Assembly: GCF_015291885.1 (NCBI RefSeq)
Contig: NZ_CP036186.1
Coordinates: 3,499,001-3,563,000, forward strand
Direction of reading: 5' to 3'
Source of the DNA: Stutzerimonas stutzeri
GTDB taxonomy: Bacteria; Pseudomonadota; Gammaproteobacteria; Pseudomonadales; Pseudomonadaceae
Length of the DNA: 64,000 nucleotides
This document shows positions 54,085 to 63,634 of this stretch, in pieces. Below the pieces are notes generated by a model. It saw only the letters and a program-made list of their open reading frames with translations, was not told where the DNA came from and did no database searches. Each line of letters opens with the position of its first letter. The stretch's first letter is position 1. The translations under genes and the position numbers were made by a program.

Positions 54085-54978
54085 CTAAGAACATCCGGGC
54101 GCTAGCGCAGTAATAGCCTGCTCCAGGCGCCGTGCCTGGGCGTCGCGCGCAATGCCCAGCACTGCCCGATCACGTTTCCACATCGCATTCCAGGAGCCCT
54201 GCGACTCCATCAACGCACGGTCCACCTCAGGCTGCAACGCGGCGAACTGCTCAAGCAACGCAGCCAGCAGCAGGTGGGTGGCCGGCTCATTGGCGGGCTG
54301 TCGCGCGACCTCGGCTGCGGCCGCAAGAACGCCGAGCAGGCGCAGTGCCAGAGGCCGCGGCCACTGTTCCGGCAACGCGATGCCGTAGAGCCAGGCAGTC
54401 AGCGCCGCCAGCACATGAAGATCTTCGTGGGTGCGGAACGGTTTGACGTATTCGCTCCAGCCGTCACCAGGCAGGCGCCGCCCAGCAGCCTGCTCAAGGC
54501 TCAATTTGCCATGTGCGATATCCGGCACGATCGGCAGATCCGGCCCAGCCACCAGTGACACACCTACACCGGCTGACTCTATGACGAAAAGACCGAGCCG
54601 CGGCGATTCACCGGCGCCCTCCTCCCTGGCCGAAACCAGTAGCCATTGCGCCGCGTCACCTGTCGTAACGAAATCCTTGCTGCCACTCAGCTGACCGTTC
54701 TCGCTACGGGTCGTCATATCGGCCGGCCGCAATTTGCGCCGCTCGGTCGTACACAGTGCGCCAAGCCCAGGCGGCGCATCGGGCCAAAGTGCCCGCAGGG
54801 CAGCCTGGTATCCAGCGAGAAAGGCCAGCCCCGGCGTGGTCGCCAGCCGGCCGCCGTAGACCGCTTGGCTGAACGCGTCCGTACTGGGAGCGCCGTTACA
54901 TACGCCCCGGTACCAGTCGCGCAGCCCGGAGGTCGCGGCAACTGGCTGTAGCGGACCGATCAATCGTTTCCAGGGCAT
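54085..54978 (-). CDS. Short acyl-CoA dehydrogenase-like protein (297 aa)
   Basis: The ATG at 54978 has TTTGGAG at good distance; two earlier in-frame starts are less well placed. The pattern [40 protein letters not shown] and [20 protein letters not shown] matches the middle beta domain of acyl-CoA dehydrogenases. The C-terminal helical part is short, and the usual catalytic Glu and FAD-binding segments are not evident. Normal members are about 380 aa. It may be a non-catalytic or distant member. Divergent from olsB, it may act on the same lipids. Confidence 0.72.
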   Translation of the reverse strand: MPWKRLIGPLQPVAATSGLRDWYRGVCNGAPSTDAFSQAVYGGRLATTPGLAFLAGYQAALRALWPDAPPGLGALCTTERRKLRPADMTTRSENGQLSGSKDFVTTGDAAQWLLVSAREEGAGESPRLGLFVIESAGVGVSLVAGPDLPIVPDIAHGKLSLEQAAGRRLPGDGWSEYVKPFRTHEDLHVLAALTAWLYGIALPEQWPRPLALRLLGVLAAAAEVARQPANEPATHLLLAALLEQFAALQPEVDRALMESQGSWNAMWKRDRAVLGIARDAQARRLEQAITALAPGCS

Positions 54979-55171
54979 CTTCATCTCCAAAGTTTCTGCA
55001 ATCACTGGCCACAGGCTCGAGCCGTCATCCAACCATCATCCGAACGTCACAGTGGCGACATGCGCCGCTCCTAGCCTGATCACGCCAAACCCGTCGAGCC
55101 CAACGATAACAACCAGACGCTCGCGTTGCATCGCCAACCCGCCACTGCCCCGGCGGACAAGGAGACAGAGC

Positions 55172-55918
55172 ATGAATGCCATCGTCGATCCACGCAGCAC
55201 GCGTCAACTTCGAGCCGAACGCCTGGAAGGCGAACGGGCCCTCCGCGAAGCCCAGTCCTTGCGCTATCGGGTGTTCAGCAGTGAATTCGACGCCCAGCTG
55301 AATGGCGCCGAGCTCGGGCTGGACATGGACGATTTCGACATTCACTGCCGGCATATCGGTGTACGTGATCTGGCAAGTGGAGAGCTGGTCGCCACCACCC
55401 GCCTGCTCGATCACCTCACTGCGAAGCAGCTCGGGCGATTCTATAGCGAGGGGGAGTTTGCCCTGCATGGCCTGGCGGACATCAACGAGCCGGTGCTGGA
55501 GATCGGCCGTACCTGCGTAGCCCCGGCTTATCGCAGTGGTGCAACCATCGCAGTACTGTGGAGCGAACTGGCCGAGGTGCTCAACCAGGGTGGCTATCGC
55601 TACCTTATGGGGTGCGCGAGCATCCCGATGCGCGACGGTGGCATCCAGGCCCTAGCGATCATGCAGCGATTGCGCGACAGCCACCTGAGCACCGAACTGC
55701 TGCACGCTGAGCCGCGAACGCCACTTCCCGAACTGGAGCTGCCGGACAACGTCACTGCCCAGCTACCGCCGCTGCTCAAGGCCTATATGCGCCTCGGCGC
55801 GAAGATCTGTGGAGAACCCTGCTGGGACCCGGATTTTCAGGTTGCCGACATATTCATCCTGCTCAAGCGCGAGGAGCTGTGCCCGCGCTACGCTCGCCAC
55901 TTCAAGGCGGCGGTATAG
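55172..55918 (+). CDS. olsB: Ornithine N-acyltransferase (OlsB)
   Basis: 248 aa. The ATG at 55172 follows AAGGAGACAGAGC; the long upstream frame is rejected. It is a GNAT-type protein with [60 protein letters not shown] and [20 protein letters not shown]. OlsB adds a 3-hydroxyacyl group from ACP to ornithine, the first step to ornithine lipids used in phosphate shortage. The stop abuts the olsA start. A hemolysin-like annotation would reflect the same family. Confidence 0.92.
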   Translation: MNAIVDPRSTRQLRAERLEGERALREAQSLRYRVFSSEFDAQLNGAELGLDMDDFDIHCRHIGVRDLASGELVATTRLLDHLTAKQLGRFYSEGEFALHGLADINEPVLEIGRTCVAPAYRSGATIAVLWSELAEVLNQGGYRYLMGCASIPMRDGGIQALAIMQRLRDSHLSTELLHAEPRTPLPELELPDNVTAQLPPLLKAYMRLGAKICGEPCWDPDFQVADIFILLKREELCPRYARHFKAAV

Positions 55919-56692
55919 ATGACGCGGTTGCGCCTGTACTGGCGCTTGCTGCGGGTCGCCGCGGTGATCCTGCTGGGGTTGCTGTTGGCGGCCGCACTGG
56001 GTCTCGGCGAGCGCTTCGCGCTACGTGCATCCCTGCAACGCAGGCAACAGCTGACCCGCTGGTTCATGATTCGCCTGGCCGCCGCGCTGCCGTATCGCGT
56101 AAGCATCATTGGCGAGCTGCCAGCGCAGTCAATGCTCTGGGTCGCCAATCATGTGTCTTGGTGCGATATCCCGTTGCTGGGAATGCTGCGGCCGCTGTCG
56201 TTCCTGGCCAAGGCAGAAGTCGCACGCTGGCCCGTGCTTGGCTGGCTGGCACGCCAGGCTGGCACGCTATTCATCCGCCGCGGCGCCGGCGATGCCGCGC
56301 AGATTAATCAGCAACTGACCAATCACCTCACCCAGGGCCGCCACCTGCTTATCTTCCCTGAGGGCACCTCGACCGACGGCAACAGCGTGCGCACCTTCCA
56401 CTCCCGGCTGTTCGCCTGCGCGATAGAGGCCGGCTGCGCCGTTCAACCCGTGGCTATCCGCTATCTGCGCAACGGCAAGCCCGACACCGTAGCCCCCTTC
56501 ATCGGCGACGATGAACTGCCCGCGCACCTGCGCAGGCTGTTGGCCAGCGACGTGGCAGAAGTAGAAATCCATCTGCTGGCGCCGATCCCCATTGCCTCGC
56601 TCAGTCGCAGGGCGCTCGCCGAGCAAGCACAGCTGGCCATCGAGCAAGCACTGTCTGGGCAGCTGTGGGTGACCACGAGAGTGGCCGCATAG
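55919..56692 (+). CDS. olsA: Lyso-ornithine lipid O-acyltransferase (OlsA), PlsC family
   Basis: 257 aa. An N-terminal membrane helix (VAAVILLGLLLAAALGLGER) is followed by the acyltransferase box NHVSWCDIPLLG (HxxxxD), FLAKAEVARWPVLGWLA, FIRRGAGDAAQ and IFPEGTSTDGNSV. It adds the second acyl chain to lyso-ornithine lipid. It starts directly after the olsB stop, which settles OlsA over a general PlsC. Products are inner-membrane lipids. Confidence 0.92.
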   Translation: MTRLRLYWRLLRVAAVILLGLLLAAALGLGERFALRASLQRRQQLTRWFMIRLAAALPYRVSIIGELPAQSMLWVANHVSWCDIPLLGMLRPLSFLAKAEVARWPVLGWLARQAGTLFIRRGAGDAAQINQQLTNHLTQGRHLLIFPEGTSTDGNSVRTFHSRLFACAIEAGCAVQPVAIRYLRNGKPDTVAPFIGDDELPAHLRRLLASDVAEVEIHLLAPIPIASLSRRALAEQAQLAIEQALSGQLWVTTRVAA

Positions 56693-56727
56693 CGACCTCC
56701 CTATCGAGGCTGCGCTAAGCTTCGCCC

Positions 56728-57300
56728 ATGAACTATCTCGCTCATCTTCATCTTGGCGGCCCCGGCCCGGCTGACATGCTCGGCAGTCTTTACGGGGACT
56801 TCGTCAAAGGCCCGCTGCAGGGTCGCTGGCCGGCGCAGATCGAAGCAGGCATCCGTCTGCATCGGCAGATCGATGCCTTCACCGACAGCCATCCGCTGGT
56901 GCTGCAGGCCAAAGCGCGTTTTCCCAGCGAGCGTCGCCGCTACGCCGGAATCCTGCTGGACCTGTTCTTCGATCATTGCCTGGCTGCGAACTGGGCGGAT
57001 TACTCCGGCGAGCCGCTGGACCAGTTCACCCGGCGCGCCTACCGAGCGCTGGCCGATGAGCCCGCGCTGCCTGGCAAGCTCGCCGTGATCGCACCGCACA
57101 TGGCGGCACACGACTGGCTCGGTAGTTACCGTGAATTCGAGGTACTGGGCAGGGTGCTGGCGAACATGGGCCGTCGCCTGAGCCGGCCGGATGGCCTGGC
57201 CGGCGGGCTGGAAGAACTGGAACAGCTGTACGACCCGCTGCTCGAGGACTTCCGCCACTTCTACCCGCAGCTGCAGCAATTCGCCAAGGCGGCGATGTAG
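56728..57300 (+). CDS. acpH: Acyl carrier protein phosphodiesterase
   Basis: 190 aa. DUF479/AcpH marks are MNYLAHLHLGGPGPADMLGS, YGDFVKGPLQGRWPAQIEAG, LHRQIDAFTDSHPLV and LDLFFDHCLAANW, with the family's metal-binding Asp and His. AcpH removes the phosphopantetheine arm of ACP. It follows olsA by 35 bp on the same strand and may be read with the OlsBA pair, which uses acyl-ACP. Confidence 0.95.
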   Translation: MNYLAHLHLGGPGPADMLGSLYGDFVKGPLQGRWPAQIEAGIRLHRQIDAFTDSHPLVLQAKARFPSERRRYAGILLDLFFDHCLAANWADYSGEPLDQFTRRAYRALADEPALPGKLAVIAPHMAAHDWLGSYREFEVLGRVLANMGRRLSRPDGLAGGLEELEQLYDPLLEDFRHFYPQLQQFAKAAM

Positions 57301-57315
57301 CGCGAACGCCCCGTA

Positions 57316-58092
57316 TTACTGCGCATAGGCCGGGCTTTGCGCATCCAGCTTGCGCAGCAGGGCGGGCCACGCCAGCGCACCGCCCATACCCGAGCGAGTG
57401 CGGGTCACGCCCGCTGCCATGGCTTTGGCTCCGGCCAATATCTGCTCCGGAATGGCGATGAGTTCGCTGCCTCCGGCCTGCGCCATGACCTGGATTTCAC
57501 AGGCGCGCTGGAAGATGAACATCATCAGAAAGGTATCGGCGATGCTGCTACCGCAGGTCAGCAGACCGTGGTTGTGCAGCAGCATGAACGCGGTTTCGCC
57601 CAAATCGGCCTGCAGGCGCGCCTTCTCGTCGTGATTCAGCGCCACACCTTCATAGCCATGGGTCGAAAGGCTGGCCAACACAAACAACGACTGCTGACTG
57701 ATGGGCAGCACGCGCTGGCGCTGGGCCGAGACTGCCACCCCGGCGGCGGTGTGAGTGTGCATGACGCAGGCGACGTCATGGCGAACCTCATGCACAGCAC
57801 TGTGGATGGTGTAACCGGCGGGATTGATCTCGTACGGGCTGTCCATCACCTTGTTGCCGCCCAGATCGACCTTGACCAGGCTGGACGCGGTGATTTCGTT
57901 AAACATCAGTCCGTACGGATTGATCAGAAAATGATCGGTTTCGGGAATCTTGGCCGAGATGTGCGTGAAGATCAGGTCATCCCAGCCATGCAGCGCGACC
58001 AGTCGGTAACAGGCGGCCAGATCGACCCGCGCCTGCCACTCGGCAGGGCTCACTTGGGTTTCCAAAGAAGGCAAAGCGTGCAGCGCAGTCAT
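57316..58092 (-). CDS. Class II aldolase/adducin family protein
   Basis: 258 aa from the ATG at 58092 (AAGAGG upstream; a GTG at 58101 is less well spaced). Zinc His residues of class II aldolases occur in CVMHTHTAAGVAVSAQ and in LLHNHGLLTCG; the nearby sequence VRHDVACVMHTHT is typical. The N-terminal part RVDLAACYRLVALHGWDDLI is shared with adducin-head proteins. Substrate not known; not clearly fuculose or ribulose phosphate type. Single gene. Confidence 0.9.
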   Translation of the reverse strand: MTALHALPSLETQVSPAEWQARVDLAACYRLVALHGWDDLIFTHISAKIPETDHFLINPYGLMFNEITASSLVKVDLGGNKVMDSPYEINPAGYTIHSAVHEVRHDVACVMHTHTAAGVAVSAQRQRVLPISQQSLFVLASLSTHGYEGVALNHDEKARLQADLGETAFMLLHNHGLLTCGSSIADTFLMMFIFQRACEIQVMAQAGGSELIAIPEQILAGAKAMAAGVTRTRSGMGGALAWPALLRKLDAQSPAYAQ

Positions 58093-58196
58093 CGAGGGCA
58101 CCTCTTGTTATTGTCGTGAAGATGCCCTGGATTCTAGCCAGCCGCTAATGGCCAGGCAGTTGCTCTTGCAGCCAGGCCGCTGACCCGGCGAGCCAC

Positions 58197-58649
58197 TCAG
58201 GCACGCAAGGCCGCCGCGAAGGCTTCCAGCCATGGTTCGGCATCGCTTTCCGGTGTCACCGTCTCGCTGGCATCGAGGCGCAGCATCTCCACGACTTCTC
58301 GCACGCCCAGCTCGGCATAGAGCTCACGAATCAGCTCGCCGCCACCACAGAAGGTGTCGCCGTAGCTGGCATCGCCAAGGGCGATGACGCCTCCGGGCAA
58401 ACCGCTCCAGGCGGGAAACTGATCGCGAATTGCCGAGTACAACGGAATGAAGCTGTCAGGCAGCTCACCCATGCCGGTGGTCGAGGTCACGACCAGCAGC
58501 GCTTCGGGTGCGAACTCGAGAATCTGCGGCAACTGGGCGCGGGGGTCGTGCCAGGTTTCGACACCGGCGGCTTTCAGCTGGTGTTCGGCGTGACGGGCGA
58601 CATCTTCGGCGGTGCCGTAGACGCTCCCGGAAAGAATGGCGACTTTCAT
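58197..58649 (-). CDS. mioC: MioC-like flavodoxin
   Basis: 150 aa from the ATG at 58649. The FMN-binding loop is ILSGSVYGTAEDVARHAEHQ, then VVTSTTGMGELPDSFIPLY and ALGDASYGDTFCGGG. This fits short-chain MioC/YqcA-type flavodoxins that give electrons to biotin synthase or similar enzymes. Longer open frames upstream are shadows of the divergent gene. Electron partner not seen here. Confidence 0.9.
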   Translation of the reverse strand: MKVAILSGSVYGTAEDVARHAEHQLKAAGVETWHDPRAQLPQILEFAPEALLVVTSTTGMGELPDSFIPLYSAIRDQFPAWSGLPGGVIALGDASYGDTFCGGGELIRELYAELGVREVVEMLRLDASETVTPESDAEPWLEAFAAALRA

Positions 58650-58881
58650 GTGCGCTCCAAGGCAATCAAAGCTGCGCATTATGCCGCAATCGCCAAGCCT
58701 GGTCGGCACGCCCTGCTCAAGCGAAACCGTCCATCCAGAAATTCTCAGACAGCGGAACCACTGTCGAGCCCATTTGTCATAGGGCCGATTGCCCCACCGC
58801 GACCATATCGGTTGCAGGCGTACAGCGGCCCCACCCCGCGACGCCAAACGTGGAGGGCACTGTCCCTCCGAGGGTATCCGC

Positions 58882-59508
58882 ATGGCGGAAGAGACGATTC
58901 TCAGCAAAGACGAACTGACCTTCATCCGCAAGTTGATGCAGCGCAACGGCAGCACCAGCGCTGAGCGCACGACAGGCTTTCGGATCGACGGCGGCGCGCA
59001 ATCCAACGAATTGCTGCTGCAGCTGGCCGCTCGCGCCAATCTGTCGCTGCAGGCGGAATTCGAGGATTTCCGCATGTCCTTCCCGCTGCAGCTCAGGGAA
59101 GACGAACTACACAGCCTCGACCTGCAGCTGGCACCTCCGGTGATCTACGAGCGCGGGCCAACCACGCGTGCCTGGCGCCTGCATTTGGACCAGCCGCTCC
59201 CTCTGCTGGAAAACGATGGCGGTGAAAGCTCGCTCAGCGTGCACGAGCTGTCTCCGCACGGTTTGCTGGTGGATGCCGGCGGACATCGCAAACCACCCAA
59301 GCACTTCCACCTGCGCCTGGCGCTGCCCGATGACAGCCCGCTGGAGATCGACGCCCATCGCGTCCGCGAGCTGACCGGCGGACGAGCCGCGTACGAAGTG
59401 GAGTTCACCCAGGAAAAGGATGCCGAGCGGATCCGCTCCTTCCTCTATCGCCAGCACCAGCGCCTGCACCCTGATTTGCAGCCGGAGCTGCCAGCCGATC
59501 TGGTGTAA
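58882..59508 (+). CDS. Degenerate PilZ-domain protein (208 aa)
   Basis: The ATG at 58882 follows CCGAGGG. N-terminal helical segment (SKDELTFIRKLMQRNGSTSA), then a beta-rich part with SVHELSPHGLLVDAGGHRKP in place of the PilZ DxSxxG loop. RxxxR is not evident, so c-di-GMP binding is doubtful. Such proteins may use the fold for protein contacts. The C-terminal helix ends FLYRQHQRLHPD. Located before folM by 66 bp. Confidence 0.78.
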   Translation: MAEETILSKDELTFIRKLMQRNGSTSAERTTGFRIDGGAQSNELLLQLAARANLSLQAEFEDFRMSFPLQLREDELHSLDLQLAPPVIYERGPTTRAWRLHLDQPLPLLENDGGESSLSVHELSPHGLLVDAGGHRKPPKHFHLRLALPDDSPLEIDAHRVRELTGGRAAYEVEFTQEKDAERIRSFLYRQHQRLHPDLQPELPADLV

Positions 59509-59574
59509 GCTGCCACGCCTGTAGCGACCGCCTCAATGTGTGGACGGTCCGCCCATTTCAGGCAGTGGATTTTC

Positions 59575-60279
59575 ATGCATCAGGCGCCGATTCTCATCAC
59601 CGGAGCCAGCCAGCGGATCGGGCTGCATTGTGCCGAGCGACTGCTGGAAGACGGCTTTCCGGTCATCCTTACCTACCGTCGCGAACGCGACAGCATCGAC
59701 CGGCTTCGCGCCTTGGGCGCACAGGCATTGCAGGCAGACTTCAGCGACGAAACCGGCATCACCACCTTTATCAGCGTGCTCAAGCAGCGGACCGACTGCC
59801 TGCGGGCCATCGTGCACAACGCCTCCGAATGGCGCCCGGATACCCCGGGACAGGAAGCCGAGGCGTTCCGCCAGCTGTTCCAGGTGCATATGCTCGCGCC
59901 TTATCTGATCAATCTGCACTGCGCCGAACTGCTGCGCCACGGCGGCCCAGCGGACATCGTGCACATCGGCGACGACGTGACCCGCAAGGGCAGCAAGAAG
60001 CACATCGCCTATGCTGCGAGCAAAGCGGGCCTGGACAACCTGACGCTGTCCTTTGCCGCCAGCCTCGCGCCGGCGATCAAGGTCAACGGCATTGCCCCGG
60101 CGCTGATCCAGTTCAACCCGGAGGACGACGCCGAATATCGCCGCAAGGCACTGGCCAAGTCCGCGCTGCGCATCGAGCCCGGTGCGGAGGTGATCTACCA
60201 GAGTCTGCGTTACCTGCTCGACAACCCTTATGTCACCGGCACCACACTGACCGTGAACGGCGGCCGCCACCTGATCTGA
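59575..60279 (+). CDS. folM: Dihydromonapterin reductase (FolM)
   Basis: 234 aa from the ATG at 59575. It is a short-chain dehydrogenase with PILITGASQRIGLHCAERLL (nucleotide loop), AIVHNASEWRPD and the catalytic YxxxK in IAYAASKAGLDN. The N-terminal TGASQRIG with Arg is typical of pteridine reductase-like FolM. It reduces dihydromonapterin to tetrahydromonapterin, a cofactor for Pseudomonas phenylalanine hydroxylase. The folX gene follows by 18 bp, which confirms the pathway. Confidence 0.92.
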   Translation: MHQAPILITGASQRIGLHCAERLLEDGFPVILTYRRERDSIDRLRALGAQALQADFSDETGITTFISVLKQRTDCLRAIVHNASEWRPDTPGQEAEAFRQLFQVHMLAPYLINLHCAELLRHGGPADIVHIGDDVTRKGSKKHIAYAASKAGLDNLTLSFAASLAPAIKVNGIAPALIQFNPEDDAEYRRKALAKSALRIEPGAEVIYQSLRYLLDNPYVTGTTLTVNGGRHLI

Positions 60280-60297
60280 AGACTGCAAGGAGTCCCC

Positions 60298-60672
60298 ATG
60301 CCCAGACTGGAACCCGCGATGGCCCGCATCCGCGTCAAGGACCTGCGGCTGCGCACCTACATCGGCATCAAGGAAGAGGAGATCCTCAACCGCCAGGACG
60401 TACTGATCAACCTGACCATGCTCTATCCCGCCGCAGAAGCGGTGCGCGAGAACGACATCGAACAGGCGCTGAACTACCGCACCATCACCAAGGCGATCAT
60501 TCAGCACGTCGAAGACAACCGCTTCGCCCTGCTCGAGCGGCTGACCCAGGAAATCCTAGACCTGGTGATGCGCTACCCACAGGTGCGCTACGCCGAAGTG
60601 GAAGTCGACAAACCCCACGCGCTGCGCTTCGCCGAGTCCGTATCGATCACCCTGGCAGCGCATCGGGATTGA
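60298..60672 (+). CDS. folX: Dihydroneopterin triphosphate 2'-epimerase (FolX)
   Basis: 124 aa with AAGGAGTCCCC before the ATG. It belongs to the FolB/FolX tunnelling-fold family: [49 protein letters not shown] and [17 protein letters not shown]. The pair with FolM separates it from FolB. It epimerises dihydroneopterin-P3 to the monapterin form, the input for FolM. Confidence 0.93.
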   Translation: MPRLEPAMARIRVKDLRLRTYIGIKEEEILNRQDVLINLTMLYPAAEAVRENDIEQALNYRTITKAIIQHVEDNRFALLERLTQEILDLVMRYPQVRYAEVEVDKPHALRFAESVSITLAAHRD

Positions 60673-60748
60673 CCCTGCGCAAGGCTGGCCGGCTCAACGA
60701 CGCAAGGTTATGATCCGGCCGACCTCAGCCAACGCCGAGACCCAAAAG

Positions 60749-61042
60749 ATGAATGATCAAGAACGCACCGAACTGGAAGCTGCTGCCTTCCGCCGCCTGG
60801 TCCAGCACCTTCGCACCCGCCCCGATGCGCAGAACATCGACCTGATGAACCTGGCCGGCTTCTGCCGCAACTGCCTGTCGAAGTGGTACAAGGCAGCCGC
60901 GGATGATCTGGAGATCGAAGTCAGCATCGACCAAGCCCGCGAAGAGGTGTACGGCATGCCGTACAGCGAGTGGAAGAAACGCTATCAGAAGGAAGCGACC
61001 GCCGAGCAGCAGGCCGCTTTCGACAAGGCCCAGAAAGAATGA
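60749..61042 (+). CDS. DUF1244 protein (97 aa)
   Basis: The ATG at 60749 has a modest AAAAG upstream. Marks of the family are FRRLVQHLRTRPDAQNIDLM, NLAGFCRNCLSKWYKAAADD (FCRNCL with two Cys) and REEVYGMPYSEWKKRYQ. A short helical protein, probably metal-linked, with unknown function. It overlaps the HopJ-like gene by ATGA, and the pair is often next to fol genes. Confidence 0.92.
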   Translation: MNDQERTELEAAAFRRLVQHLRTRPDAQNIDLMNLAGFCRNCLSKWYKAAADDLEIEVSIDQAREEVYGMPYSEWKKRYQKEATAEQQAAFDKAQKE

Positions 61043-61380
61043 ACGACCTGAAGGACTTCCGCGCAAGCCTGCGCAATCGCAACCACGCATTCAGCGAAAC
61101 ACTGGCGTTCATCGAGAGCGCCTACGACTATCAGCCGAGCCGCTTCTTCAACGGCACGCTGGAAAACGCTGCCGGCGAGAACGAAGGCTCCTGCAAGACA
61201 CTGGGCCTCGCTCTGCTAGAAGGGTTCACGACGGAAGAAGCGCTGCTCGCGTTCGGCGAGCACTACCAAGCGGTACTGGCCAACCCCAACGGCACCGATC
61301 ACCGCAACATCCGCGCGCTGATGGATACCGGGCTGCCCGGCGTGCGTTTCGATGAGCAGCCGCTCAAACGCAAGCAATAG
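61039..61380 (+). CDS. HopJ-family protein (113 aa)
   Basis: Pattern FRASLRNRNHAFSETLAFIE, YDYQPSRFFNGTLENAAGEN, EGSCKTLGLALLEG and FGEHYQAVLANPNGTDHRNI is the HopJ type III effector family signature. The name comes from plant pathogens, but most members are small chromosomal proteins without secretion signals, and no type III system is visible. It follows DUF1244 with a 4 bp overlap, suggesting a shared housekeeping role. Confidence 0.92.
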   Translation: MNDLKDFRASLRNRNHAFSETLAFIESAYDYQPSRFFNGTLENAAGENEGSCKTLGLALLEGFTTEEALLAFGEHYQAVLANPNGTDHRNIRALMDTGLPGVRFDEQPLKRKQ

Positions 61381-61545
61381 CGCTCTACTCTGCAGGACCG
61401 AGCCGGAGATCGCGCCGGCTCCGCGAGGAAGTAAAAAGGGCCATCCCAAGCACTTGGGGAAGGCTGAAAGGAGCGGATGACCCGAAAACCGTTGGATGCC
61501 AACTTACCCACCTATCGCGGGTGCGGATAATTCAGGTTTTGCATG

Positions 61546-61565
61546 TAGCCCATAGTCATGGGCTA
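61546..61565. repeat. Perfect 8 bp palindrome upstream of cysZ
   Basis: TAGCCCAT (61546-61553) pairs with ATGGGCTA (61558-61565) around AGTC. Placed about 50 bp before the cysZ start, it could be an operator or RNA hairpin in the leader. The remaining 61381-61545 holds no supported gene. Confidence 0.55.
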
Positions 61566-61614
61566 TCCCCTCTGCCAGGCCCCTTGCCTATCAACGCCTC
61601 TACAGGAGACGCCA

Positions 61615-62370
61615 ATGCCCGTATCCGCCCTCTCCGGCCCGCAGTACCTGCGCGAGGGCCTGCGTCTGGTGCTCAGCCCAGGGCTGCGTCTGTTCGTGAT
61701 TCTGCCGCTGACGGTCAACGTGTTGCTGTTCTTCGGCCTGATCTGGTTTGCGGTCGGCCAGTTCAGCGGCTGGGTCGATACCTTCATGCCCAACCTGCCC
61801 ACCTGGCTCGCGTTTCTCGAGTACATTCTCTGGCCGTTGTTCGTCGCGCTTGTGGTGCTGATGGTGTTCTTCACGTTCACCATGCTGGCCAATATCCTCG
61901 CCGCACCGTTCAACGGCTTCCTGGCAGAAAAGGTCGAGGTGGTGGTACGCGGCGAAGATGCCGCGCCGCCCTTTAGCTGGGCCGAGCTGCTAGCCATGCT
62001 GCCGCGCACCATCGGCCGCGAGCTTCGCAAGCTGGCCTATTTCGCGCCGCGCGCACTGGCGCTGCTCGTGCTGTCCTTCATTCCGGTGCTCAACCTCGCC
62101 GCAGCGCCGTTATGGCTGCTGTTCGGCGTGTGGATGATGGCAGTGCAATACATCGACTATCCGGCAGACAACAACAAGCTGAGCTGGGCAGACATGATGG
62201 GGTGGCTGCGCAAGCGTCGCTGGCAGAGCCTGAGTTTTGGTGCAGTGACCTATGCGGCTTTGCTGGTACCGGTGCTGAACCTGTTGATCATGCCGGCGGC
62301 CGTGGCGGGGGCTACGTTGTTCTGGGTAAGGGAAGGTGGGCCCAATTGGCAGCTGGATCGCCAAGAATAG
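61615..62370 (+). CDS. cysZ: Sulfate transporter CysZ
   Basis: 251 aa from the ATG at 61615 (ACAGGAGACGCCA). About four to six membrane segments, with family marks [34 protein letters not shown], and [16 protein letters not shown]. CysZ admits sulfate for assimilation in the CysA-independent route. Single gene; a palindrome lies in the leader. Confidence 0.93.
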   Translation: MPVSALSGPQYLREGLRLVLSPGLRLFVILPLTVNVLLFFGLIWFAVGQFSGWVDTFMPNLPTWLAFLEYILWPLFVALVVLMVFFTFTMLANILAAPFNGFLAEKVEVVVRGEDAAPPFSWAELLAMLPRTIGRELRKLAYFAPRALALLVLSFIPVLNLAAAPLWLLFGVWMMAVQYIDYPADNNKLSWADMMGWLRKRRWQSLSFGAVTYAALLVPVLNLLIMPAAVAGATLFWVREGGPNWQLDRQE

Positions 62371-62524
62371 CTATCTAGCGGGGTCTGCAGGCGTCTGGCA
62401 GAGAGGTTTCCTTCAGGCAACTCGATGGTTGCCGTAAGCCGAAACCGCCAGCCAGCCCTGCATCTCATTACATCGCGAGAGCGTGCAAACCGGCAGCCAG
62501 ATTTGCCCTGGCTGCCGCCATCAC

Positions 62525-63634
62525 TCACGCCAGCGTCTTCAACGCCTCACGACTGAACGGCAGAATCTCTTCCATTCGGCCTTCACGTACCTTCACCGCC
62601 CAGTCTGGATCGCAGATCAATGCGCGCCCCACTGCCACCAGATCGAATTCCTGCTTGTTCAAACGCTCCAGCAGACCTTCGATATTGGCCGGCTGAGCCA
62701 CCTTATCGGTTTTGACCATGAACTGCAGGAACTCGCCGTCCAGGCCAACACTACCTACGGTGATGGTCGGTTTACTGGTCAGCTGACGCGTCCAGCCGGC
62801 CAGATTGAGCTCGGAGCCCTCGAACTCCGGCTCCCAGAATCGGCGTGTCGAACAGTGGAAGATGTCCACACCGGCCGCCGACAGCGGCGCCAGGAACTCG
62901 CCGAGCTCTTCGGGCGACTGCACCAGTCGCGCGGTGTAGTCCTGCTGCTTCCATTGCGAGAAGCGGAAGATGATCGGGAAGTCAGGCCCCACCGCCGCAC
63001 GCACGGCCTGGATCAGCTCGATGGCGAAGCGCGAGCGGTTAGCCAAACTGCCGCCGTATTCGTCGGTGCGCTGGTTGCTGCCCTCCCAGAAGAACTGATC
63101 GACCAAGTAACCGTGGGCACCGTGGATTTCCACGCCGTCCATGCCGATCGCCTGGGCATCGCGTGCAGCCTGGGAGAACGCCTCGACCACATCCTGGATG
63201 TCCTGCTTGGTCATGCCATGGACGACGACCTGACCGTCCTTCTGCTTCTCCATCGGGCCGTAACCGACGACCTCTGGCTCGGGCTCGGTGCCCTTGCGGC
63301 GCACATTACCGACGTGCCAGAGCTGCGGAACGATCTTGCCGCCAGCGGCATGCACCGCATCAACCACATCCTTCCAGCCAGCCAGGGCATCTTCACCGTA
63401 GAAACGCGGAACATGGGGATAACCGTTAGCCGCGGCATGGCCGACCGTGGTGCCTTCGGTAATGATCAACCCCACTCCGGAGGCAGCGCGACGGCGGTAG
63501 TACTCGACTACATCGGCAGTGGGTACACCGTTGGGCGAGAACGAACGGGTCATCGGCGCCATGACCACACGGGTCGGCAAACGGAGAGCACCCAACTCAA
63601 AGGGCTGGAACAAGGCTTGTACGCTGGCGGTCAT
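62525..63634 (-). CDS. nemA: Old Yellow Enzyme family NADH:flavin oxidoreductase
   Basis: 369 aa. FMN barrel signs are FQPFELGALRLPTRVVMAPM, RRAASGVGLIITEGTTVG, IHGAHGYLVDQFFWEGSNQR with active-site His and the Tyr in TDEYGGSLANRSRF, and AVGRALICDPDW. It reduces electrophilic enones, maleimides or nitro-esters. CAGGAG precedes the ATG. Its start overlaps the stop of a TetR repressor gene by 4 bp, like nemR-nemA, so it is probably induced by electrophiles. The symbol is by analogy. Confidence 0.88.
   Translation of the reverse strand: MTASVQALFQPFELGALRLPTRVVMAPMTRSFSPNGVPTADVVEYYRRRAASGVGLIITEGTTVGHAAANGYPHVPRFYGEDALAGWKDVVDAVHAAGGKIVPQLWHVGNVRRKGTEPEPEVVGYGPMEKQKDGQVVVHGMTKQDIQDVVEAFSQAARDAQAIGMDGVEIHGAHGYLVDQFFWEGSNQRTDEYGGSLANRSRFAIELIQAVRAAVGPDFPIIFRFSQWKQQDYTARLVQSPEELGEFLAPLSAAGVDIFHCSTRRFWEPEFEGSELNLAGWTRQLTSKPTITVGSVGLDGEFLQFMVKTDKVAQPANIEGLLERLNKQEFDLVAVGRALICDPDWAVKVREGRMEEILPFSREALKTLA

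Noticed and set aside
61039..61380. Secreted type III effector
   Set aside because: HopJ similarity is to a broad chromosomal family; no secretion genes or hrp-type promoter was seen.
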